From JBCDCP01 sp039181495 (GTDB lineage: Bacteria; Pseudomonadota; Alphaproteobacteria; Rhizobiales; Tepidamorphaceae), in NCBI GenBank assembly GCA_039181495.1, contig JBCDCP010000069.1, forward strand, positions 1 to 16,236: a stretch of 16,236 nucleotides of DNA, in the 5' to 3' direction. The notes beneath the pieces were generated by a model. That model made no database searches and had not been told where the DNA came from. It was given only the letters and a program-made list of their open reading frames with translations. Of this stretch, positions 7,652 through 14,969 are shown piece after piece. The position numbers and the translations under genes are program-made. Numbering within the stretch: the first letter of the stretch is position 1; every line of letters begins with the position of its first letter.

Positions 7652-8686
7652 ATGGCCACCAAGCAGGCTGAAACAGCTACAGCACCAGCCGCAGCAGCAA
7701 AGTCTGCCCGGCCGGCCCCAGAAAGCGCTGGTGACAAGAAAAGTGCGCCCCGCCGGCGTAGCGGCACTATCGAACCGCCGGCCCCGCCGCCGCCCCCGAA
7801 GGAGCAATCGATTACAGCTCAGGATGGCGTGAAGCTGTTCGTCAAGACCTACGCACCGCCCCCAAACAGCCCCGAGAAGCCGCCTGTTCTTTGCCTGCCT
7901 GGCCTGTCGCGCAATGGCCGTGACTTCGAGGAACTCGCAACATGGCTTTCATCGGCCGAGGGCGGCAGACGTCGCATCATCACGCTCGACTACCGCGGCC
8001 GAGGGCGCTCCGGGCATGACCGCAGATGGCAGAACTATACTCTGGCCACCGAGACCGCGGACATCATCGACATCATGACCGCGCTCAATATCGAGCACAC
8101 CCATGTGGTCGGCACATCGCGCGGCGGACTGATCGCGATGCTGATCGGCGCGCTGAGGCCGGGACTGCTCAAGAGCGTCATTCTCAACGATGTCGGCCCG
8201 CGCGTTGAATCTCAGGGCCTCGTCAGAATCAAGCGCATGCTCAATGAACCGCCGCAGCCGGCATCATTTGTTGAAGCAGCAGGCATGCTGAAGCGCATGC
8301 TCGAAGCGGTTTTCCCAGTCCTGACGCAGGAGGACTGGGAGGCCTACGCCCACCGTACCTTTGTCGCCACTGACAAAGGTCTTGCGATGGACTTCGATCC
8401 CAAACTCGCCAAGACGCTCGACCCCATCGAGGCGGACACGCCAACACCTGAGGCGTGGCATCTGTTCGAAACGCTCAAGCCAGTCCCGGTCTTGTGTCTC
8501 CGGGCTGAGCACTCGGACATCCTGTCAACCGAGACGGTCAACAAGATGCGCCGGCGGCACGCTAACTTCACGACAATGACGGTGTCCGGAATGGGTCACG
8601 CGCCGATGCTGCGTGATCATGCAACGATGTCTCGGATCTCCGAGTTTCTCGGCGAAGCAGAGATCGCCCAGCCCGCAGCAGCCTGA
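7652..8686 (+). CDS. Alpha/beta hydrolase with disordered Ala/Pro-rich N-terminal tail
   Basis: A 344-aa serine hydrolase of the alpha/beta fold; substrate unknown. Residues 1-52 are low complexity, rich in A, P and K with a run of five prolines, and there is no signal peptide. The fold starts at about residue 53 (ITAQDGVKLFVKTYAP). LCLPGLSRNGRDF supplies the oxyanion region. The nucleophile elbow is VVGTSRGG with S156, the acid is probably D289 in RAEHSDILS, and the histidine is H316 in GMGHAP. This arrangement resembles MhpC-like and esterase-like hydrolases. A GTG at 7649 sits directly before the ATG at 7652; I took the ATG. It follows the transglycosylase by 61 bp on the same strand and may be co-transcribed. 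Confidence 0.85.
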   Translation: MATKQAETATAPAAAAKSARPAPESAGDKKSAPRRRSGTIEPPAPPPPPKEQSITAQDGVKLFVKTYAPPPNSPEKPPVLCLPGLSRNGRDFEELATWLSSAEGGRRRIITLDYRGRGRSGHDRRWQNYTLATETADIIDIMTALNIEHTHVVGTSRGGLIAMLIGALRPGLLKSVILNDVGPRVESQGLVRIKRMLNEPPQPASFVEAAGMLKRMLEAVFPVLTQEDWEAYAHRTFVATDKGLAMDFDPKLAKTLDPIEADTPTPEAWHLFETLKPVPVLCLRAEHSDILSTETVNKMRRRHANFTTMTVSGMGHAPMLRDHATMSRISEFLGEAEIAQPAAA

Positions 8687-8813
8687 TCGCCAATTCGTCA
8701 TCGCACCGTAAACCGGCCCGTTGTCGATCAGGGAAGGTCTGCGAACGCAGAAAGAGCCGGGACTAACCGGCGCGCTGAGAGATCAAGCTCCGGCATCGGC
8801 CCTGTTTGAAGAC
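8687..8813. other. Convergent gap between hydrolase and helix-hairpin-helix protein genes
   Basis: 127 bp between two converging genes. GCCGG-gactaa-CCGGC (8756-8771) is a weak hairpin without a T run on either strand. No clear intrinsic terminator is visible. Confidence 0.3.
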
Positions 8814-9728
8814 CTATTTGTCGCCGCCCTCATCGAGGGCCTTTGCCTGCCCCACCCAGTCTTCGCGCTGGATGCGGCCTGGGAAGGCAATGTAGTCGTT
8901 GACCCAATCGATCTCGTCTTCGGTCCAGGACGCGATCTGGTCGAAGTGCCAGATCCCGAAGGCATTGAGCTTGCCCTCATTTACCTTGCCGATACCCTTG
9001 ATCCGTTTCAGGTCATCGGCCTTGCCGCTCCGGGCAGATTGCAGCCCCCGAGGCTGTCTGCCTGTCATATCGCGGTCGAGTTCAACCGGGATAACGTCGC
9101 CCTCGGTCGACGCCACCGCAGCCGGTGCCGGCTTACTTTCGGCAGTAGGCTCGGGCTTCGCCGCCTGCTCGGGCTTGGGTTCCGCAGGTTCTCTGGCCGC
9201 AGGGGTATCGAGAGCGATTGAGCCAAGCCGGAGACCGGTCGGCAGGTCATCTGGCAGCGCCTTTCGAATCCCATCATAGGACTTCTTGCTGCTAGCCACG
9301 CCACGCAAGGCATAAGATGAGCCCTTAAGCGTCACATCACCATTGGACAGCTTGTCCAGTTGGGTGAGCGCAAAGGTTGCAGAGGCAAGCCAATCAGAAC
9401 CAGCGGGCACTTTGCCGCCGATCGTCATCCTGTCATCGACAGACAGTCGAGAGAACCGCGCCTTTGCGTCGGCAACAATGGCATCCCGATCCCCAATGGT
9501 CGGGACCATACCGTCAAGAATGATGCTGTCGCCGGTGCGTTCCGCCATCCAGTCAAACGAACCCGAAGGCGCGGCCGGCGCAGCCGCCACCGTGGTACTG
9601 CTGCTAGCGCCGCGAACGGGCACGGATTCATCCGCTGAAAACAACCCCTTGAGCCAGCACCCAAGCACACATCCGACCAGGAATGCCCCGAAAAGAAGCA
9701 GGATCGTATGAAGAATCAGGGCGTCCAT
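8814..9728 (-). CDS. Membrane-anchored protein with one BON-like repeat and a C-terminal helix-hairpin-helix domain
   Basis: 304 aa, function unknown. Residues 4-26 form one transmembrane segment (LILHTILLLFGAFLVGCVLG) followed by K27; with D2 in front, the positive-inside rule favours a cytoplasmic C-terminal part, but this is weak evidence. Residues 58-176 form one unit of the repeat found six times in the neighbouring OmpA-type protein: FDWMAERTGDSIILDGMVP, RDAIVADAKARF, FALTQLDKLSNGDVTL and LPTGLRL match block by block. Residues 177-238 are a Pro/Ala/Glu-rich linker. Residues 239-298 (DLKRIKGIGKVNEGKLNAFG, IWHFDQIASWTEDEIDWV, GRIQREDWVGQAKAL) are a helix-hairpin-helix domain of the kind found as an extra tail on NuoE and ribosomal L21 in alphaproteobacteria. 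The domain usually suggests nucleic-acid or protein binding, but its role here is unknown. It is the last gene of a three-gene unit. Confidence 0.82.
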   Translation of the reverse strand: MDALILHTILLLFGAFLVGCVLGCWLKGLFSADESVPVRGASSSTTVAAAPAAPSGSFDWMAERTGDSIILDGMVPTIGDRDAIVADAKARFSRLSVDDRMTIGGKVPAGSDWLASATFALTQLDKLSNGDVTLKGSSYALRGVASSKKSYDGIRKALPDDLPTGLRLGSIALDTPAAREPAEPKPEQAAKPEPTAESKPAPAAVASTEGDVIPVELDRDMTGRQPRGLQSARSGKADDLKRIKGIGKVNEGKLNAFGIWHFDQIASWTEDEIDWVNDYIAFPGRIQREDWVGQAKALDEGGDK

Positions 9729-9816
9729 CGTGTTGTCCCCCAGGACCTGCCAGTACGTTGGGCGATGTCGTTTTCAAACTGGGCCACGCCTTTGGCGAAA
9801 CCCACAACATTCAGCT

Positions 9817-9909
9817 CTAGCGCGACTTGCACGTCAGCCAGCCGGTGAAGATGCCCACAACGAGAGCGAGGAGCAGAAACAGCCAGAGCTGCGCCATCAG
9901 ATAAAGCAT
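9817..9909 (-). CDS. Small single-span membrane protein, 30 aa
   Basis: A 30-codon ORF, MLYLMAQLWLFLLLALVVG followed by IFTGWLTCKSR and a stop. It is almost entirely one hydrophobic helix with a short basic tail containing a cysteine. It starts 9 nt after the stop of the upstream OmpA-type gene; the TGAGG that would bind the ribosome overlaps that TGA stop and lies 7 nt before the ATG, so translation is probably coupled. The pattern (hydrophobic, then GWLTC) resembles the anchor of the next protein (GCVLGCWLKGLF). From memory, short membrane proteins like this sit beside similar genes in related genomes; I cannot verify that here. Function unknown; a helper subunit for its larger neighbours is an inference. 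Confidence 0.6.
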   Translation of the reverse strand: MLYLMAQLWLFLLLALVVGIFTGWLTCKSR

Positions 9910-9918
9910 GGAGTGGCC

Positions 9919-12786
9919 TCACTGCAGGATGTTGAATTCGATTCGCCGGTTGCGTGCCTTGCCGGCATCGGTGTCGTTGCTGGCAATGGGTTCGGCCTCG
10001 CCATAACCACGCGCGGTCAAGCGATCGCCGCCGACGCCACCATCCACCAGATAGCGGCGGACCGCCTCCGCGCGGGACTGGCTCAGGCGTCGATTATACT
10101 CGTCCGATCCGTCGGCATCGGTATGGCCGGCAATCTCGATCCGAGATTCCGGGCAACGCTCAGCGGTTTCCAGCAGGCGATCGAGAACTGTAAAGCTCTC
10201 TTCGCGCAGATCAGCGCTGTTCACCTCAAACCGGATGATATTGCCGGACAGGATTTCATTGAGAAGCGACTGGCACTCATCCGCCGCAACTGGCGCGGGT
10301 CCGGCGTTCTGAACGCGGATGTCTGCAATAGACTCATACCCTTCCGGCAACCCCGACGTCAGCAATTCGACCACGCGATCCCGCACAGATGCGTTGTCCG
10401 CAACACCCCTCACCGTCATCTTCCGGTCAAGCAGCGCAACCGAGCCGGCACTGAGGTTCTGCAGCGCTGTCAGTCCCACGCCAATGCCGTCAATCAGGCC
10501 AACCGGCGCGCCTGATGCAAGAGTCATCGTGTCCGCAACAGGAACAGAACCAAACTGACGCTGGGCGAAAGCCACCACTTCGTCGCGCGTCTCTGTGTCG
10601 GGGACATGGCCGGTCAGAGCCATGCCGACACCATCGCGGCGCGCACCCCAGACATAGGGCGAGATAGCCGGAGGCAGAATGTTGCGTGAAGCCAGGCGCA
10701 GACCACCAGGGATCGCACCCGGAACATCCCCCAACACCGCATTGTAAGCATCAAAGTCCGGCGCCACGCCGTCAATGGCGAAATCGGTACCATTGAGCGC
10801 AACCCGACCGCGGATCAGCCGGCCAAGCTGACGCAAGGCAAAGGCGGCACCATTGCCCCATATAGCCGCTTCCGCGCCACCATCGCCAATCTCCATGTTG
10901 TCGATGATGTTAGCGCCAGACACTTCTGCCGCCGCCGCATCGAGTATCCCTTTACGGATTGCTTCGGAGGGCACAGATCCATCCAGCTCGATGCGGCGCC
11001 CTTCGCGCGTCGCCGACCATGACAGGACGCCAATCGCAGCGGGACGGATATCGATAGTCCCTTCTGTGAGCCCTTCGGGAATGCTGGCGATCAGCGCATT
11101 GGCGGCGTCGAACGACTCAACATCAGCAGCGGTCCCATCCACGGAGAGCGTGCTGTCAGACAGGCTGACGCTGCCCTCCGACAACAGGCCCACCATGCGC
11201 GCCGCTAACTCGACCGCGGAAGAATAAGCCGGAGCGGACACATCGCCATTGGCGATACGGACGGTCGACACAACCTCGGCACCGGACTTGGCATCGGAGA
11301 GCGCCCCAACAAGTTCGTTGCGCAAGTCTTCTGTAGGAGCGAATCCAGCAGTCTCGATGGTTGTTCCATCAACAGTAGCCGACCAGACAAATGGCGTGAC
11401 GACCGCAGGCAAGACACCATCCCGGACCAGTTCCAGACCTTCCGGAAGGGCCGCCAATGCGTCCTTGATCGCTTCATAGTCGACCACGCTCGCCGCACGG
11501 CCATCGACTGACAAACCGGACGGAGTCAGCAGAACACGGCCCTGCTCCAACCCTTTGAGAAGGCCAAGACTGTAGCCGGCACGATCACCCCAGATGACCG
11601 ATTCAACAGGGCCAGCCGCGACCTGCGTCGTCGTCCTGATTTCCCGATTCGGAAGTGCCGCTTCAGCCGCCTCTGCAATTCGTCCGACAACCTCTTCAGT
11701 CGGTGCGAATCCTCCGATTGAGACCGTCTCCTGATCGATTGCAGCGGTCCATGTGAAGCTGTCCGCCGGTGCCGGTGCGATATCACCACCACTCAAGGTG
11801 AACGGTGCGGGAACCGCATCAAGGGCAGCGCGAGCTTCCTCATAACCTGCTATGGTCGCGGCTTCGCCGGTAACAGTGATGCTGTTATCGGAAATCTCGC
11901 CATTGCCGACCCTCAATCGCGCGAGCTGGCCGAGAAGATAGGTTGCGCCCTGGCTCCAACGCCCGGCGTCAACGCCACCGCCGGCAACGGCGATGTCGCT
12001 CTCGATACTGGCTTCGGGAAAAAGGCGATCTGCTTCGGAGACTGCCACGGCGCGTGCCTCAAAGCTGGGCGCGAATCCAGTGAGGTTGAGACGCCCCTCC
12101 TCGCGCTCCACTGTGAAGCGGTGCGGACTGACCGTTGGTATCTCTATGCCATTCTCGGCAAGAGTTATGCCGTCAGGTAGCGTCTCAAGAGCGCCGAGGA
12201 CCTCTTCATAAACTTCGGGCGAAGGGGCAATTCCGGATAGTGTCAGGTCGAGATTCTCAAGCGCCGCCACACCGGCTTCAAGTTTGGCGAGTTGCTCAAG
12301 TGCGAACTCAGTCCCTGCCGTCCATTGCGCAAGATCGGGTACGCCGCGCGCTGCGGTCAGGCCATCAGAATTCAGCGTCACACCTTCAAACAGCTGATTG
12401 GCTGTTGCCTCCAGGCCGCCGCGCGCTTCGGCCGACGGGATGTTGCCCGACAATGACAGAGTTCCGGCGTCGCGCTCCGCGCGCCAGAGGAACGGGTCAG
12501 CCAGGGCCAGCAATTCGGTATTGTCGTTGACCTCATGAACGCCCCAGACACTCTGGGCGATCTCACGTGCCTGTGTCTTGGCAGCCTCGTTGGGTGCAGA
12601 CCCGGTTAGACTGACATCGCGGCCATCGATGGCAATGGAGGCCCACACCTCTCCTGCTTCAACAAGCGCTGCATTTGTCCTGCTGGCCAGATCGGCCTCG
12701 ATCGGTGTGGGGCGAAAATACAGCGCGAGCACCATCACAAGGGCAAGCGGAATAAGACCCCAAAACCAATAGAGTGGCCGACACAT
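9919..12786 (-). CDS. Giant BON-repeat OmpA-family envelope protein
   Basis: A 955-aa membrane-anchored, peptidoglycan-binding protein. Residues 5-23 are an uncleaved transmembrane segment (LYWFWGLIPLALVMVLALYF) with R3 before it, favouring a periplasmic body. Residues 48-98 are a BON-like half unit (VWASIAIDGRDVSLTGSAP). Six further units of about 122 residues start near 99, 222, 344, 466, 588 and 711. The C-terminal domain (about 837-955) is OmpA-like: IRFEVNSADL, IEIAGHTDADGSDEYNRRLS, QSRAEAVRRYLV and ARGYGEAEPIASNDT. D890 and R905 match residues that bind diaminopimelate in OmpA proteins. C838 and C878 could form the disulfide seen in some OmpA-like domains. The ATG at 12786 has AAGGAG 8 nt upstream; an in-frame ATG at 12885 would add 33 residues before the membrane segment. 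Mycobacterial ArfA (Rv0899) has the same plan but far fewer repeats. Confidence 0.9.
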   Translation of the reverse strand: MCRPLYWFWGLIPLALVMVLALYFRPTPIEADLASRTNAALVEAGEVWASIAIDGRDVSLTGSAPNEAAKTQAREIAQSVWGVHEVNDNTELLALADPFLWRAERDAGTLSLSGNIPSAEARGGLEATANQLFEGVTLNSDGLTAARGVPDLAQWTAGTEFALEQLAKLEAGVAALENLDLTLSGIAPSPEVYEEVLGALETLPDGITLAENGIEIPTVSPHRFTVEREEGRLNLTGFAPSFEARAVAVSEADRLFPEASIESDIAVAGGGVDAGRWSQGATYLLGQLARLRVGNGEISDNSITVTGEAATIAGYEEARAALDAVPAPFTLSGGDIAPAPADSFTWTAAIDQETVSIGGFAPTEEVVGRIAEAAEAALPNREIRTTTQVAAGPVESVIWGDRAGYSLGLLKGLEQGRVLLTPSGLSVDGRAASVVDYEAIKDALAALPEGLELVRDGVLPAVVTPFVWSATVDGTTIETAGFAPTEDLRNELVGALSDAKSGAEVVSTVRIANGDVSAPAYSSAVELAARMVGLLSEGSVSLSDSTLSVDGTAADVESFDAANALIASIPEGLTEGTIDIRPAAIGVLSWSATREGRRIELDGSVPSEAIRKGILDAAAAEVSGANIIDNMEIGDGGAEAAIWGNGAAFALRQLGRLIRGRVALNGTDFAIDGVAPDFDAYNAVLGDVPGAIPGGLRLASRNILPPAISPYVWGARRDGVGMALTGHVPDTETRDEVVAFAQRQFGSVPVADTMTLASGAPVGLIDGIGVGLTALQNLSAGSVALLDRKMTVRGVADNASVRDRVVELLTSGLPEGYESIADIRVQNAGPAPVAADECQSLLNEILSGNIIRFEVNSADLREESFTVLDRLLETAERCPESRIEIAGHTDADGSDEYNRRLSQSRAEAVRRYLVDGGVGGDRLTARGYGEAEPIASNDTDAGKARNRRIEFNILQ
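10300..12492 (-). repeat. Six tandem ~122-codon BON-like protein repeats inside the OmpA-family gene
   Basis: Unit starts by residue of the host protein: 99, 222, 344, 466, 588 and 711, seen as an aromatic-x-W motif (FLW 99, FTW 344, FVW 466, LSW 588, YVW 711), with FTV at 224 in the second unit, where W is lost. Each unit reads: W-x-A-x-x-x-x-G, a hydrophobic strand, G-x-x-P, a helix, then A-x-G-x-x, a helix with L-x-x-L, a strand, V-x-G-x-A, a helix with Y/F, LP-x-GL and P. The repetition is clear in protein but diverged in DNA, so the duplications are old. Each unit looks like two successive BON-type strand-helix-strand modules. Confidence 0.75.
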
Positions 12787-13089
12787 GGCGCATGCTCCTT
12801 GAGACCGGCGGTTGTTCTGCGAAGCGCTGCTCAATAGCGCCAGACATGAACAAATGCGCGCAGCGCGCTTTTTCTGAATGGTCACTCATCTGCCGGAACG
12901 GCACAGCAATGACAAGGGGATAGCGCAACAATCCGCCCGAAACAGCACAGCAGAATGAGGATAGTCAATCTGGCCCAGGTTGCCTGGCGAAATCAGGCCG
13001 ACGTCCTTGGTGCTTCGATCTGAAGCCACAAAGAAAAAAGCCCCGGCGGTTTCCCGCCGGGGCTTCTTACTGGGCTCTCGAAAGAGAGA
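12787..13089. other. Intergenic region between porin and the OmpA-family operon
   Basis: 303 bp holding the porin terminator at one end and the leader of the OmpA-family gene at the other. GCGCG-cag-CGCGC at 12856-12868 is a short palindrome about 70 bp upstream of the OmpA-family start. No strong -35/-10 pair was found for that gene; TTGACT (minus strand, 12963-12968) has no acceptable -10 at 16-18 bp. Open frames here do not look like protein. Confidence 0.45.
13031..13065 (-). terminator. Intrinsic terminator of the porin gene
   Basis: AAGCCCCGGCGG (13038-13049) and CCGCCGGGGCTT (13054-13065) form a perfect 12-bp stem with a 4-nt loop; on the minus strand it is followed by TTTTCTT. It begins 24 bp after the porin stop codon, as expected for a strongly expressed single gene. 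Confidence 0.93.
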
Positions 13090-14457
13090 TTAGTTCAACT
13101 CAGCCTGGATCTGCAGAGCACCGAGCAGGTCGTTCCTGTCGTCGCCGACTGCGTTGCTGGTGAGCGCCCAGTCGAACTCTTGGTAGACCACTTCGCCGAT
13201 GATATCTACACCGTCGATCGGACGCCATGAGAACATGCCCTGAACGTGCCAGGTGTCACCTTCAACCGGCAGACCAGCAAGAGTGACAGGAGCAAGACCG
13301 CCGCCTACGGCAGCTGCACCAGCAATGTATGCAGCGGAGGGAGCACCGAAGTTCGAGTCAATCTGAGCCCAACCGCCAACAACCTGTAGGGTCAGATCTT
13401 CAGTGACTTCGTAAGATGCACCACCCTGCAGGGCGAAGATCTCTTCGTTGGCATTGGTCGAAGAAGAACCAACCCAATCCATCTGGTACATGGAGGCCTG
13501 GTCAGAATAGACGACCTTACCAAACAGGTTGATGACTTCCGTCAACTCGTAACCAATACCGAAGCCAACGGCATAACCAACACTATCGGTCGGTGAGCCG
13601 TACAACGCTTGCTGGACACCAGTCGTGGCGGCAGCCGCTGTGTTCCGCGGGAAGAAGGTCTGCCCGTAGTCGTTGTCAACGACCGCAACCGACAGCTGCG
13701 TGTCCAACGGACCGGACGCATAGTTGAGAGCAGCGACGAAAGTCGGAACTTCATTGCCACCGGAACCAGCGCCCCAGCTCAGACCGCGATTCGAGCAGTT
13801 AACCCGAGCCGCCGTAACCGAAGTCAGTGCAAGCGCACAGGCCGAACCGGCTTGGTCTTCATAGTTCGGGTTTTCCAGCGCCAGAGCCAGGCTCAGACCG
13901 TTGCCGATCGTGTAAGTGTAACGGACCTGTGCGATACGGATGGTGTGACCGGTCGGCGTGGGATCGGCACCATTCGGCGTTGAAGCGCCGTGGGTGAAGG
14001 CCGAAACCGCCTTACCGAAGACCCAGTTACCAAGCTGGATGAACGCCAGACGAAGGTCGAGCGAGCCGCCAGTGTTGGTGCCGCTGTCGCGAGCCTGAAC
14101 TTCGACATAGGTGCGCAGCAGACCAGCATCGGTGTTGCGGCGCGCGTCAAAGCGCAGACGAGCGTCAGTGTACCAGAACGAATTGTCCTGAACGTTAGCC
14201 ACATTGTTCGGGCTGTTTGACGTTCCCGGGAACAGTGACTTGTACGTCAGGTCGTCGCTTTGCGCTGCAACGCCAAGACGGGCGAACCCGCTGACACGCA
14301 GGCAGACGTCGGTTCCGGTGGTGTTCCAGAAACCGGTTGGGCAGTCGATCGTCGGCGTATACTTGTCGAAGCTAGCCGGAGCGCTCGCTGCCTGAGCCCC
14401 GGCTGCCATGACAAGCGTCGCGGCGGAACCGAGGAGAAGGCTTTTGAGAGTGTTCAT
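13090..14457 (-). CDS. Outer-membrane porin, rhizobial Porin_2-like
   Basis: A 455-aa beta-barrel porin for diffusion of small solutes. The signal peptide is MNTLKSLLLGSAATLVMAAG plus AQA (1-23), very close to other rhizobial porins. The mature start has TIDCPTGFWNTTGTDVCLRVSGFARLGV (C39 and C52), matching the CxxGxGxxxIPGTxTCLRVxGYxR signature of Porin_2 in form. Further blocks are SFWYTDARLRFDARRNTDAG, LRTYVEVQAR, LDLRLAFIQLGNWVFGKAVS and QVRYTYTIGNGLSLALALEN. The rest alternates short strands and loops rich in G, N, S and T. The protein ends ALQIQAELN, without the C-terminal phenylalanine usual for the family. The ATG at 14457 has GGAGG 5 nt upstream. It appears monocistronic, with its own terminator. 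Two more cysteines (in GSACALAL and VNCSNRG) lie in a probable surface loop. Confidence 0.9.
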   Translation of the reverse strand: MNTLKSLLLGSAATLVMAAGAQAASAPASFDKYTPTIDCPTGFWNTTGTDVCLRVSGFARLGVAAQSDDLTYKSLFPGTSNSPNNVANVQDNSFWYTDARLRFDARRNTDAGLLRTYVEVQARDSGTNTGGSLDLRLAFIQLGNWVFGKAVSAFTHGASTPNGADPTPTGHTIRIAQVRYTYTIGNGLSLALALENPNYEDQAGSACALALTSVTAARVNCSNRGLSWGAGSGGNEVPTFVAALNYASGPLDTQLSVAVVDNDYGQTFFPRNTAAAATTGVQQALYGSPTDSVGYAVGFGIGYELTEVINLFGKVVYSDQASMYQMDWVGSSSTNANEEIFALQGGASYEVTEDLTLQVVGGWAQIDSNFGAPSAAYIAGAAAVGGGLAPVTLAGLPVEGDTWHVQGMFSWRPIDGVDIIGEVVYQEFDWALTSNAVGDDRNDLLGALQIQAELN

Positions 14458-14651
14458 CCTGACCTCCAGTTTGAGTTTAGTAGGGACCAGGTTGGCATCT
14501 TACCGCTCTGTCGTCTGCTCTGAGGTCGAAACCAAATCGCTGTCTGACGAAGCGGGAAGAGAAATCCCCTTTCCCCGCGAAGTACCGACCGTCTTGGAGA
14601 TTAGGCCGATCAGCACTTACGACGTCCGGGTCCCCCGGTGTCGCTGATTGC

Positions 14652-14679
14652 ACATTACTCAGAGGCCTTTTCCGTTCAA
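14652..14679 (-). promoter_or_regulatory. Candidate porin promoter, proximal
   Basis: On the minus strand TTGAAC (14674-14679) and TAATGT (14652-14657) are 16 bp apart. Transcription from about 14645 would give a leader of roughly 188 nt. The -10 is weak. Confidence 0.3.
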
Positions 14680-14833
14680 CTCAGAATCGCGGTTTAACCA
14701 TCCGCTGAGCAGCCTTTGGGCAGTGGTGTGGCATTTGCACAACGATGTTGCCGGCCTGCACCGGGAAAAACGGTCCAAATCGATGGTTTTGTGCAGGAAT
14801 CGCGATTCAGGGTCCACCGCGCCCGGTTCCGTC

Positions 14834-14863
14834 CTTATACCAGCACGCCTGTTGCTCGCCCAA
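14834..14863 (-). promoter_or_regulatory. Candidate porin promoter, distal, extended -10 type
   Basis: On the minus strand TTGGGC (14858-14863) lies 18 bp from TATAAG (14834-14839), and TGG directly before the -10 makes a TGnTATAAG extended -10. Transcription would start near 14827 and give a leader of about 370 nt, long for a porin but not unprecedented. Confidence 0.3.
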
Positions 14864-14969
14864 AGCGATGACCGGTGACCTGGCAGCATGAGCACAATCT
14901 GATTCTACAGCCAACCAAACCGAACATCGAATCGGCGACACCCCGTCGAACCGTCCGCCTGCCGAGTCA

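Noticed and set aside
8899..9279. Plus-strand open frames antisense to the helix-hairpin-helix protein gene
   Set aside because: The minus strand encodes clear domains there; the plus frames are serine/arginine-rich shadows.
12856..12873. GCGCG-cag-CGCGC followed by TTTTT on the plus strand, looking like a terminator
   Set aside because: No plus-strand gene ends upstream of it; both flanking genes are on the minus strand, where no T run follows. The stem is only 5 bp.
12940..12968. TTGACT on the minus strand as a -35 for the OmpA-family operon
   Set aside because: The hexamers 16-18 bp away (such as CTGTTT) do not resemble a -10.
14659..14895. Minus-strand frame of 78 codons upstream of the porin
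   Set aside because: It overlaps both porin promoter candidates, has no ribosome site and its composition looks random.
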